Positions 45,854 through 57,434 of a DNA stretch of 64,000 nt are shown piece by piece. The stretch is from contig AP025069.1 in assembly GCA_036186865.1 (NCBI GenBank), forward strand, positions 8,397,246 through 8,461,245, given 5' to 3'. Positions within the stretch are counted from its first letter, which is position 1. Each line of letters opens with the position of its first letter. Both the position numbers and the translations under genes were made by a program. Origin of the DNA: Eustoma russellianum (lineage: Eukaryota; Streptophyta; Magnoliopsida; Gentianales; Gentianaceae). The notes under the pieces were generated by a model that saw only the letters and a list, made by a program, of their open reading frames with translations, ran no database searches and was not told the origin of the DNA.

Positions 45854-45860
45854 TATAAAT
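45854..45860 (+). promoter_or_regulatory. TATA box, H 5' LTR
   Basis: TATAAAT in CTCCTATAAATGGATG, placed like the TATA boxes of C and D, some 650 bases before the LTR end. Confidence 0.6.
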
Positions 45861-46506
45861 GGATGAAGCTTAGATGAGGCAAAAACACACTTTCACCATC
45901 ATCAAGCTTCATTATTCATTGTTGTATATTTCTTTCACATGTGTAAAAGTGCTTGAAGCTTGTTAAGCCTTTCTTTGTTCTTCATTGTTGTATATTGAGA
46001 GATAGAGAGTCTAACACAAGAGGAACCATAAATATTGATCTCTTGCTTGTGTTTAGACTAGTGATAAAGTGTGAACCCCACTACTTCTTTTAAACCTCCT
46101 GTGAGAAAGTTCTTGAAGAGAACTTTGTTGAAGTGTTGAGGTAGCAACAAATTGATCTTTCTTAAGAGCTTTAGTTGCTGTAGTTGCACATGGGTATTTT
46201 GTGCAAGAAATTGTTTTTGTGGTTGCTTATACTATGGTGTTAGTGTAAGTATTGTTGTGGTTGTTCTTATTAGCTTTAATAACAAGAGTAGTTGTTCAAA
46301 ATCCACTTTAGCAACAAAGTGGTGGTGGAGTAGAATCATTTACGATTCAAACCACTCTCTATCTGGTGTACTCATTCATTATTTCTCATTTCCCATTCTT
46401 GATTTGATTTTGAATTTTATTTGAGTTGAGCCACAAAAGAAAATTCCACAAAATTGTCAAACACTCTATTCACCCCCCCTCTAGAGTGTGTTATGGACCT
46501 AACAAT

Positions 46507-46519
46507 TGGTATCATAGCC
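46507..46519 (+). other. Primer binding site, element H
   Basis: TGGTATCATAGCC two bases after the LTR. One mismatch to the initiator-Met site (G to T). Confidence 0.85.
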
Positions 46520-46567
46520 TAACCTTGATTTGTTGGTCAATCTTTGCAAGTAGCAAGGTTAAAGATC

Positions 46568-48300
46568 ATGGGAATGACAACCTCTTTATCCTACACTTTA
46601 ACTTCAAAGCTAACTGCATTATTCTTTAGATCAAACACTAAAACACCTATGGTTGATGCCCAAAATTACACTTTCTGGAAATTTCGAATAATCAATCATT
46701 TGAAAGGCTATGGATTCGATATATGGAGAGCCGTTGTCAAAGGAATTGAAGTTCCTATGATTACCAACTCAAAAGGAGAATCAATGTTCAAAGATGAGGA
46801 TGACTACACCGACGAAGAGAAGATAAACTTCGCCATCAATGGCAAATCATTTGATATTCTTTCAAGTGCTCTTACCACCACCGAGCTTATAAGTCTTCAA
46901 GGTCTTGAAACAGCCCACGAAGCATGGAAAATGCTGGAAATGATACATGAAGGGACTGAGCAAGTAAGAATGGCTAAAAGACTATTCCCATCAAGGAATA
47001 TGAAATGTTCAGGATGAAGAGAGATGAAAAGATTAAGGAGACAATCGACCGATTCACTCGAATAGTGAATCAACTTTCCATGGTGGACAAGAAAATCTCA
47101 AATGAAGACCTTGTCTTAAAACTCCTCAACTCTTTGCCAAGAGAATAGATACCTAAAGTCACCGCCATCACGGAATCAAAAAATCTCAAGATTCTTACAC
47201 TTGATGAGCTATCTAGTAATCTTCTTACTCATGAAATTCTTATTGATGAACAAAATAGAATGAACCCTATAAAGCACACACAAGTATCACACAAAGGATT
47301 GGTTGTAGATTCCGATGAATCGGATGAGGAAGTTGCTCTTCTAGTAAGAAAGTTTAGAATAGTGACAACAAGAAATAAGGCTCAAGCAAGAAAGTTTTTC
47401 AAGAGACCACCCAAGAAAAAAGAAGCAACTGAAAATTTCTATAAATGTGGTCGGCCCGATCATTTCATTACCAATTGCCACGTCAAGGAACCACAAAAAC
47501 AAGAGAAGAAGGTATTTCCTCAAAAGAAGAATGCCCTTAAAGCGGAGGTAACCAGGTAGGATGATGTCCTCTCCGAATCGGAAGGAGAAGAAAGCGAAGA
47601 CAATGATGTTGGACATATTGCAACAGTTGAGAATCCAAAAACACAACACACTTGTCTTATGGCAATCGAGAATGACCTTGAGGTAAACTCTAACTCTTCT
47701 AATTAACAAGATGAAATAGAAGATTTGCAAGATGATTTTGAAAAACTTAATTTAAAATATAAACAGTTGAAGAAAGAATTTAAAAACTGCATATTAGAAA
47801 ACAAGAGCTTGCAGGATAAGAATATTTTGATGTTTCAAGATCATGACACCATACTCACCATGCATAAAAATGTAGATCTTGAGAACGTGGAAATTTGGAA
47901 AGAATGTGAGAGGATAAGATTAAACTTACAAAAACTAACCAATGGTAAAAATAATCTAGACAAATTACTTGGAAACCAAACAATTTGAAATGATAAAACT
48001 GGTTTAGGATTTAATTCATGACCTTCTTCCATTAAGCCTAAGTTATTAAAGAAAAAGACAAGTAAGAGAAAAACACAACATGACTCAACATCTTATAAAC
48101 TAGGACATGTACCCACTTGTTTTCATTGTAACAAAGTAGGACATGTGAAGAATGCATGTAAAGCTAGATTTGGTAGTACGTATGTCTGGAAGCCTAAGGG
48201 TCTTCAAGATAACCCTAAAGGACCCAACTATCAAAGGTTACCAATGCATAAATCTCTTGGTTTTGGAGGCTCTCAAGATAAATGGAGTAGCAAAAGAAGA
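46568..48300 (+). pseudogene. Sirevirus-type gag of H, with stops and frameshifts
   Basis: Start MGMTTSLSYTLTSKLTAL, then MVDAQNYTFWKFRIINHLKG and ALTTTELISLQGLETAHEAW. The first frame fails near 47000; the next reads FRMKRDEKIKETIDRFTRIV and LLNSLPRE, with a TAG in place of Trp. The next segment has KFFKRPPKKKEATENFYKCG and DHFITNC, a zinc knuckle whose first Cys is Phe. A TAG at 47557 and a TAA near 47703 follow. A coiled coil (DLQDDFEKLNLKYKQLKKEF) ends GNQTI. The second knuckle, CFHCNKVGHVKNAC (48118-48159), is intact, followed by VWKPKGLQDNPKGPNYQR. Two knuckles around a coiled coil is the SIRE arrangement; C has only the first. Confidence 0.85.
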
Positions 48301-48932
48301 AGGAACCAAATGGCTCATGGGCAGCAGATGTTCAATGCACATGACCGGAGGCAAAACCATATTCACCAAGCTCAAGCGCGAAGATGGTGGAATGGTGCAT
48401 TTTGGCAATGGGAGAGCCAAAATCCTTGGACATGGATAATTGGTAACTCTTCTTTCACTATTAATAATGTACTATATGTAGAAAGACTTAAATATAATTT
48501 GATAAGTGTTAGCCAACTATGTGCTGCTAATTTTCAAGTTGAATTTGTGAAAAGAAAATGCATTGTGAAATAGAATGATAAAATTTCTTTTGAGGCAATA
48601 AGGAAAAATGATGTTTATAAATTTAGCACACATGGTTTTATATCACAAAAGGTTTCTTGCCTAGTTGTCAAAAATGATTTGACCAACTATGGTATAGACG
48701 ACTTGGACATATTAGTTTCAAAAATTTCAAGAAAATTTGAATTAATTAAAAGGTCCAAGGTCTTCCAAAATTTAATTTCGAGAAACACGGCTTATGTGAC
48801 ACTTGTTAAAAGGCAAAACTTGTTAAAACAAGCTTCAAGCCCAAAAGTAAAATCTCCACCACCAAACCTCTACAATTGCTTCATATCGATTTGTATGGGG
48901 ATATTGGTACGGCAAGTCTAGGTGGAAAACAT
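48301..48932 (+). pseudogene. Protease and integrase front of H, up to insertion D
   Basis: Protease reads KWLMGSRCSMHMTGGKTIF: the catalytic Asp-Ser-Gly is Gly-Ser-Arg, so the active site is gone. After a frame change come NNVLYVERLKYNLISVSQL and the degenerate zinc finger (WYRRLGHISFKNF in another frame, 48695-48730). The core then starts LLHIDLYGDIGTASLGGKH at 48865-48932, carrying the first catalytic Asp. The gene is cut there by element D and continues at 60120. Confidence 0.85.
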
Positions 48933-51578
48933 TGTTGGACCATGCACCTGCAATATACCCCACTAGAGAGGGGGTGAATAGTGGTTAGCAGAAAATACAC
49001 TACAACCCTTTGTAAAAATCCCCTTTGAAAACAGAATCTGAGACAATCTTAGATTCAGAACCTGTATTTGAAAAATTAAAACATAATTGTACAGAACTCC
49101 AAAAATTATGAAACTATCCAGAATTTAACTTCAATGTGTTAACAAGACTCTCTCCAAAAATCAGACAAAATTAGTATTGTTTGGCCTTTCAAACAAATAC
49201 AAAGATTTAGATGGTCAATCTGGACAGAATTGGACAGAATGTTGCTGATTTTGAAAAACGTGTTTGTCTTTAAATAATCAACTAAAAGTTTGATCTTTAT
49301 TTGAAAACACTCCTTAGGATGTTTATTTGATATTTCCAAAAGGCCCTGACCTTAAACAATTCTTGATAAATACAGAATTTAAGTTTTCTCAAAACTGGTC
49401 GGATTGCAGCCATATTGGAGCAGTCATTTTGCAAAGACTAAAAGACTAACTTTCCCTTGCTCAAATCAAGTGATTCTTGTTGAAAATGAAAGCTAACAGT
49501 CTGAAGTACAACTCCACCAAAAATCACGAATTTTGAAAGTGTTTAGCTATTTTTTACAATTGTGAGAAGTTGTGTGAAAACTGCAGTAAAAACGGACAGA
49601 ATGTAGAAATGAAGAAACAAGACAAGAACACTGAGGACTTATCCTGATTCGGTCAATGTGACCTACTCCAGTCCCAAGGAACAACTTTCCTTGGATTTCA
49701 CTATGAATTGAATCACCTTACAATAAGAACCAAGCTTGATCCTTGGGTTATACATCAACCCTATTCAAGACTTGGATAAACACCTTCTAAGCAACACTTA
49801 GTTGCAACGCCGCTACCTCCTATTGATATAGCCTTATAAAAATGGCTAATAAATATTACAAATGAAGCTCAAGAGGATTATAGCTCAACAAAAACAACAA
49901 GAACACTTTTGCTACAAAGAATGGAACAAGAACAACAACAAGAAGAAGATGATAGCTAGACAATTCAACAAATGCTTGTGAGTTTCAAGTATGTTTCATC
50001 TTCTTCACCATTGCCTCTATTTATAGTGTGATTTGAGTCTTGGAGATAAGAATGCACATGTGTCACCATCTTCATCATCAAGTCCAAGTGTCTTCACATC
50101 ATTGATTGGCTTTATACACTTGGTAAAATGAGACAACATAATTGGTCCACCTTGGCATCACTTTGTTGGCCAAAAATTCCACCTTGGAATGTCTTGAAAA
50201 TGTGAAGATAATACCCAAAGATAAGATGGCATATTCCTCCATTATACCCTCAACTTCTTGGATTGAGAATAGGCATGTGGGCATTGACATTCTCAAACTC
50301 ATAAATCATCTCCAAGACCACCAAGTAGCTGTTGGCTACTACTTTGTATTTTCCAAAAATAACTTTTGATTATCCTTTATATAATGAAGAAAATAAGAAA
50401 GGATAATACCACCAAAATATCCTCAACTCCAAGCACAAGAATAAAACATGTGAGAGCTCCATTTTGACTCAAAAGATCTGCCAAGAATAGCCATGACCGT
50501 TGGCTATAATTCAAATGTTTTCGATTTTTCCAAGTTGGCAACTTTTACCAACTAGATCCTTTTTGATTGGTCCACTTGTCACCAACTCATAAAACGAATA
50601 ACACTTCATATAAAGCTGCTAATACACGTTTTTGATCATACATATATGTGTAGCAACTCAAATTTTCGAAGAAGAAATCAATAGATAATAGTTGACAAGA
50701 TTATGCCAACGTGTAACACCGAAATTCCTAATATTTCTTCTTATATGTCGTGATCATTTACACACCTTTAATACCTTAGATATCTCTGAATAATGATGAT
50801 TGATATGCTCTCATAACATATATAAGAGTGTCTTCAAGAAAAAATAGAATGTGACATCTCAAATCGTCACATATCCAGCTATAGTCAATAACATCATCAT
50901 ATGAGAGAATAAGATAAAGAATCACCATATAATCTCCAAGATAATAATATCTCAACTCCAGAATGAAGATAATAATATGCTCAAGTGATTCCTTGAGTGA
51001 AAATACCAAAAATACCCTTGGGGGTGAAATGACCAAAATGCTCCTGGTAAAGGAAAACTCCAGAAATGTTAGTCACAATACAAGGCACTGTTAGTCACAA
51101 TACATTTAAATTCACTAAAAACACATAATATACATATAATGAACATGTATAAATCATATACAAATGAAAACAACAAATTTATCACATTTTAGAAAAATAT
51201 TTCTAAAAACCCTAGACATCGATCGATTGAAGTGCGATAGCTTCAGAGATTGATGTCTCACAGAAAGGTTCAGAATTTGTTTCTGATCTACATCGATCGA
51301 TCGAAGTGAGGGTTCGATGTACATCGATCGATCGATGTGTCTCAGGTTTAGAGATCGATGTCTCACCATAAGGTGTTGAACTTTCACTACTTTACATAGA
51401 TCAATTGATATGAGGGATTTATGTACATAGATCGATCGATGTGCAACGACCTGAGAGATCGATGTCAACTTTTTCAACTTTTTTAACTTTTAATCACATA
51501 TAACACCATATATGATATTTTTAAGTATTACTACTTAAAATCATGACTTTGAAAATTATCCAAACATATTTCTCAACA
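48933..51578 (-). repeat. 3' LTR of element D
   Basis: 2646 bp. It lacks about 125 bases near 51065 that the right LTR keeps. TATA box (minus TATAAATA) at 50018-50025; palindrome array at 51215-51475. Confidence 0.92.
51215..51475. repeat. ATCGATCGAT palindrome array, D left LTR
   Basis: At least four copies of catcgatcgat-type palindromes alternating with agagatcgatgtctcac, in units of about 60-75 bases. The matching array in the right LTR is at 59825-60075; C keeps only one palindrome. Confidence 0.8.
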
Positions 51579-51905
51579 TTCTCCCCATTTTGGATGATTT
51601 TACAAATAACCTAACATGATTTAACTGTCACAACTTATAACCAACTGTTTATCATAAATTTATCCATTGTTTTACCAAACTTATACCAATTGTTTGAGAA
51701 ACTAATTTCCCGCCAATTACCAAATGTTTTCACATTGTTTTCAAATTTTCAACTTTCGTGTATTCATATGATCCCCCTCAAATTATACTCTCCCCCTTAA
51801 CCTATGCTCAACTTATACCAATTGAAACTTAGCACGACTTACCAACTCAAACCATGTTCTTATTCTATCTCTCCCTTTATTTTTCAAATCATGCAAAAGA
51901 TAAAA
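51579..51905 (-). other. Polypurine-tract region of D
   Basis: Noncoding. GGGGAGAATG next to the LTR (51575-51590) and further tracts near 51771, 51789 and 51868 on the minus strand. Confidence 0.75.
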
Positions 51906-54900
51906 CTACGCAATGGTATCATAAGTCATCATACCTAACTTGGCTCGTAAGTTTTCAAAAGTGGCTTGATTAAGGGGTTTGCTAAAGATATCAGCTATTT
52001 GGTGATCACTTCTTATATGGTTTATGACTATATCCTCATTTTGAACATGATCTCGAAGGAAGTGATATCGTACCTCAATGTGTTTAGCCTTAGAATGAAG
52101 TACTGGATTCCGTGAAAGATTGATCGCACTTGTACTATCGCAGAAAATTGGAATCTTTTTCATTTTAATGCCAAAATCACTAAGTTGTTATTTAAGCCAA
52201 AGTATTTGGGTAGTACACAAACTCAAAGCAATATACTCAGCTTCAGTGGTAGAAAGAGCTACACTAGCTTTCTTTTTAGAAAACCAAGAGATCAAGTTGG
52301 TTCCTATGAATTGACATGTACCACTAGTGGATTTTCTATCTAACTTGCAACCACCATAATCAGCATCAATATATGCGTACAAATCCAACTTAGCGTTTCT
52401 ATCATACCAAAGTCCTAAGTGAGGTGTATGTTTAAGATATCTAAAGATCTTTTTCACCGCATTGTAATGTGATACCTTGGGACAAGATTAAAACCTAGTA
52501 CACATACACACACTAAACATGATGTCAGGTATTGATGCGGTTAAGTATAACAGTGATCCAATCATAGACCCATAGAGTGTGTCATCAAAAGGTTTACCAT
52601 TTTCATCCTTATCAAGTTTGGCGCTAACACTCATGGGGGTAGTTGTTGGTTTCAACTCTTCAAAGCCAAACTTCTTAATCATATCATTAACATACTTAAG
52701 TTACCTAACGTGAATTCCTTGAGGGGTTTGTTTGATTTGGAGTCCTAAGAAATAGTTCAATTCTCCTACCATTGACATTTCAAATTCTGACTTCATACAC
52801 TCTTCGAAGTCTTTTACTAAGGTAGGGTTGGTTGAACCAAAGATAATATCATCTACATAGATTTGAACTATTAATAAGTGATTATCTTTTCTTCTTAAGA
52901 ATAATATGTTGTCTATGGTTCCCCTTTGATAATTATTTTCAATGAGAAAGTTCGCAAATCTATCATACCAAGCTCTTGAGCTTGTTTTAAACCATATAAA
53001 GTTTTCTTAAGCTTATAAACATCGTTAGGATTCTTTGGATCTTCGAATCCAGGGGGTTGCTTCACAAACACCTCTTTTTGGATATATCCATTCAATAATG
53101 CACTCTTGACATCCATTTGGAAGAGTTTAATTTTTCTTAGACTTGCAATTGCAAGTAACAATCTAATTGCTTCTAGTCGTGCAACGGGTGCAAAGGTTTC
53201 TTCATAATCTATTCCTTCTTGTTGATTATAATCTTGTGCGACTAGTCTAGCCTTATTTCTTGTAATTTTTACTTGTTCATCCATTTTATTCCTAAACACC
53301 CATTTTATTCCTATTATAGACTATTTTCGGGTTTAGGTACTAAGTCCCACACATTGTTCCTTGTGAATTGATTTAATTCCTCATGCATAGCATCTATCCA
53401 AGATATATCACTAAGGCTTCCTTTACATTCTTAGGTTCTAATTGTGAGATTAACCTATGTCCTTCAAGTTGACTTACATTTCTACGTGTTCTAACCCCAA
53501 CACTTGGATCCCCAATGATTAGTTCTCTAGGATGCCATCAATTCCTCGATTGACTAGGTTCACCCTCATCTTGTTCAAATGTTTCATTAGTGTGAACATT
53601 ATCATATGTAATTTGATCATTATTTGTATTTTCTTCTAATTGCGAAGTTTCTTCATTTATTTCATCTAAGGGTTCATGCATATCTTGTTCAGATGGAGTT
53701 GGTTCTAGATGATCAAGTACAGGCTCACGTAATATATCATCATCAAACATATTTACAACATTTTTCTCATATCTATGTTGAGTTTTATCACTGACTTCAA
53801 AGCATGCATTTTCATTGAATTTCACATGTATGGATTCAATTATCTTTCTAGATGCAGGATTATAACACCTATATGCTCTTGAATTAGTTGAATACCAACA
53901 AATATGCATTCAATAGACTTTTGTTCAAACTTGTCTAGATTATCTTTAGTGTTCAACACAAAACACTTACATCCAAATACTCTAAGATAATCTATTTAGG
54001 TTGTCTATTGTTTAATAATTCATAAGGTGTTTTATTTAATTCCTTTCTAATAGAAAGTCTATTTATAATATAGCATGCACAGCTAATAGCTTCAGCCCAT
54101 AAATATTTTGGTAATTTATTTTCACATAACATTGTTCTAGCAACTTCTTAAATTATTTTATTTTTACGTTCAACAACTCCATTGAGTTGTGGTGTTCTTG
54201 GTGGTGAGAATTCATGTTTTATTCCATTGTAATTCACAAAATTTGACTACATCTTTGTTTTTGAATTCTCCACCTCTATCACTTCTAATCCTTTTAACAT
54301 TTTCTTCGTAAATGTTTTCAAGTTGCTTAATAAGGATTTCAATTGCTAATGCAGCATCGTCTTTGTGTGTTAAGAACAATGTCCATGTGTAGCGTGAGTA
54401 ATTATCTGCTATGACACACACATAGTAGTGTCCACCTAGACTTCTTGTCCTACTTGGACCAAATAAGTCTAACTGAAGCAATTCTAGTACATGACTAGTA
54501 CTCACTTTATGTTTCGGTTTTTAATGTTCATTAATGTTTTTTCCTTTAATGCTTGTTTCACACATTTGAAAATTATCTAAGTGTAACTTAGGCATACCTC
54601 TAATTAAATTCTTTTTAGATAATTTCCTAATGGTTGAAATTCCTATATGGCCTAATGTTCTATACCATAAATTCACATCTAAGTCATGTGATATCAAACA
54701 CTTAACCTTAGCATCTAACATATTATCTAAGGTAAGAGTATAAATGTTACCATCCTTATTTCCTTTTAAAACTATTTCTCCTTTTTCATTTATTATATCA
54801 CATGAAGTGGGAAGAAAAGAGATATTATAACCGCAATCTATAAGTTGAGAAATACTAAGTAAATTATAAGAGAGATTGCTTACTAACAACACATTTCGTA

Positions 54901-55111
54901 TTTGAAATGTGTTAGGTTCCCCGATTGTTCCTTTTCCAAGAACTATTCTTTTGTTGTTGTCACCGAAAGTTCACCTTTCCACATCAATATGTTCAAGTTC
55001 GGTGAATAGTTTGGGGTTTCCCAACATATGCCTCGAACATCCACTATCTAAAAACCATTTGGTTTTTAGATTCTTTGAATTTGCCTCCTTCTTCCATTTC
55101 TTGCGTTTGTC
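51906..55111 (-). pseudogene. Broken pol of element D
   Basis: Minus-strand pol, in many frames. Protease KWFLDSGCSRHM near 55030-55055; here the codon that is TAG in C is TGG. In the integrase zinc finger the first His is Tyr (LWYRTLGHIG) and a Cys is Ser (CETSIKGK) at 54550-54670, so it is dead. The core has LDLFGPSRTRS, RSDRGGEFKNKD (54260-54300) and LNGVVERKN near 54170. RT has DVKSALLNGYI and VDDIIFGST near 52850. RNase H: DADYGGCKLDRKSTSG, STTEAEYIAL, INLSRNPVLHSKAKHIEVRY, ending at 51906. The C-run before MSVSAKLDKDENG has five C here, in frame, unlike C. Confidence 0.9.
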
Positions 55112-55141
55112 CTACAATGGAGACGAAGTTTTACATATCCT

Positions 55142-57312
55142 TTATTTGGGTCCTTGAATGTTAGGGACACTATTCTTTTTTAGATATCCCTTAGGTATTC
55201 AAACTTGAACATACCTTCTACTCACATTTTTAGCATTGTTATAATTTCTAAAATAAGAAGGATTAGCATATTGATGATCATTCCACATAAGTGAAGATGC
55301 ATTGTTGTACATGTTGCGCCATAGTTGATAATCATTATATGATGACCAATTTTTATGATGTGTATAAGGAATGTGATTTTGCTTCTTGAATGGCGCTATA
55401 TAAGTGTGTTCATATGCATTTCTATAAGACTTACATGAGTGTTGCCTATACTTAGGTTCTAATAAGTTGGGTGCATTTTATTCTTTCTAGTTGTATTCGT
55501 ATATATATAGGCATAATTTCTAGGTTGTCTGATTCAACAATTTGGCCTAGATGTATGTTTATGCGTGTGTATATTTGTGGTGGTTGTGTTGTTGTATTTT
55601 TGCCTTGATATAAGTAGAAGAAGGTGTAGAAGAAGATGTAGCAGGCAAAGTTTGATTTATTGCTTTATAAGGTTGTTTAGTAGTTGATGATACAAACTTA
55701 GTCTTTTTGTTAACTTTGTCATCTTCTTCTTTATATCTTAGTCCAGAGTTTTATCATTTCCATATTTTTGTGATGATATAAGTGTACCTAACATATTTGC
55801 ACCAGATTTAATTGTTCTAACATTTTTTCTAAGGTAAGTTTAGAAGACTTAAGTTGCACTATCTCATTGTCACAACTTTCTAACTTAGACTGTAACATAC
55901 TATTTTCGTTTTTAACTTTTGTTCATTTTTCCTAAGTGATTCAATTTTATTCTTTAAAGAATCAAGAGTATTAGTGGACTCTTTTTTAAAAGATTTTAAT
56001 TGATCAAAAATTCCAAGGTGGACGTCTTCAACTTGTCATTTTCCGCAATTAGTTTTGTTCCTTTCTTAGAGATCCTCTTACAGTGAGCATGCATTTTTTA
56101 AAAATTCATCATACATTTCATCAAATGTCATTTCATTTTTAGAATCACTATCAGATGAAGAACTTACCTCGTTGATACGAATCAGATTTGAGCTTCCTCT
56201 GTGTCAGATTCTGAATCGGATGAGTCGCTCTATGTGTTCACCTTCATTGCTCGTTTGCCTTTCTTGACTTGGACTCCTTTGTGTTAGTTGCTTGTGCCTC
56301 TTTGTCCTTGGCTTTTTTATTATTGTAATTTTTCATTATTTTCCTTTGTTGGGCAATCATATGAGATATGTCCCTTTTTGCCGCATTCATAGCACTTTAA
56401 CTCTTTAGTATACCATTTGTTGTTGTTAGAGTTATTTTTCTTAGATTGAGAAAAAGAAGAAGAAGAAGAAGAAGAAGAAGTACGTTGTCTATTCCTATTT
56501 GGACGTTTGAAAAAACTTTCTAAGTTTCCTAGCTATACAATATCAAGTCATCGTCTAATTCAGTATCACTATACTATCATCACTATTGTATGTGTTTCAA
56601 CTTGTTTTGAAGGCTATGACTTACTTGATGATTTAGATGACTCGGACTTTCGTTGGTTTAGTTTTATCTCATATACTCTTAGTGAGCCTATCAATTCGTC
56701 CATTTTGTGATCGATTTTCGTCTCTTGAATAGCCGTGGACCTTGGATTTCCATTCAGCTGGAAGGCTTCTCAGCACCTTTTGAACCTTTTCATTGTTCGA
56801 GCATGATTTCCTAAAGCTTCAAGGGCATTGAAAATATTAGTAATCCTCAAATCCATATATGTTATGGATTCGTTCGGCAACTTTTTGAAGGACTCTAATT
56901 CAGTCATAAGCCATGTTTATTTTTTACTCTTTTACACCATTAGTACCTTCATGCTTTAATACAAGTGATTTCACATATCCTGTGCACTTGTGCAATTTGA
57001 CACATATCCTGCTTTAGAAGTTGTAAGTCCATTCAAAAGTAATTGTATAGCTTTAGCATTCATGGATATTTTCTTTTTATCTTCCGGTGACCATTCACTT
57101 CTATATTTTTCAACCTCTTGTGTGAATCCATCTTGTACGACTTTCATTAAGTAGTACGGCTCATCTTCAACTATATACCATAAATCGATGTCTATAGCCA
57201 TTAAGAATAGCCTCATTCTTAGTTTATAATGAACAAAATTATTGCCATCAAAAAGAGGAGAGTGTTGTGTAGACATACCTTCCAACTCACCTTTGTGAGA
57301 AACAATAGCCAT
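55142..57312 (-). pseudogene. Decayed gag of element D
   Basis: Start MAIVSHKGELEGMSTQ at 57312, as in C. The first 115 codons are open (LFDGNNFVHYKLRMRLFLMA, NLLNGLTTSKAGYVSNC), then frameshifts accumulate. Still visible are a serine run coded by a (GAA)n tract on the plus strand (56455-56482), the zinc knuckle CYECGKKGHISYDC near 56355-56395, the coiled-coil region (55750-56150) and the C-terminal tail ending GPK-TAA (55142-55144), the same stop as in C. Fifteen codons downstream in the same frame is a TAG (55112-55114) also shared with C. Confidence 0.85.
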
Positions 57313-57419
57313 TGTATGTACCTTGGATTTGAGACAAGCAGTATATAATGAATTGTTGCTTCTTGGCCTTGTAATGTTCGTATGGTGTTGAATCTTGCTT
57401 CTTTGAATGGTGTAGACGT

Positions 57420-57432
57420 CGCTCTGATACCA
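57420..57432 (-). other. Primer binding site, element D
   Basis: Minus strand TGGTATCAGAGCG, two bases (AT) after the LTR end CCAACA. Confidence 0.93.
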
Positions 57433-57434
57433 AT

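Larger units (their letters stand above)
45124..46504 (+). repeat. 5' LTR of element H
   Basis: End fixed by the primer site (GGACCTAACA). The start at TGACAATACATGATG is inferred by likeness to the C/D LTR start. It contains a cluster of GATCGATCGATG-type palindromes at 45240-45610 and a TATA box at 45854. Confidence 0.65.

Noticed and set aside
46152..46424. 90-codon Cys/Ser-rich frame near the H primer site
   Set aside because: It lies in the H LTR downstream of the TATA box, with no recognisable family and no support from D or C.
51215..51475. Satellite DNA array
   Set aside because: Repeat units are irregular and confined to matching places in LTRs, so they are LTR-internal arrays.
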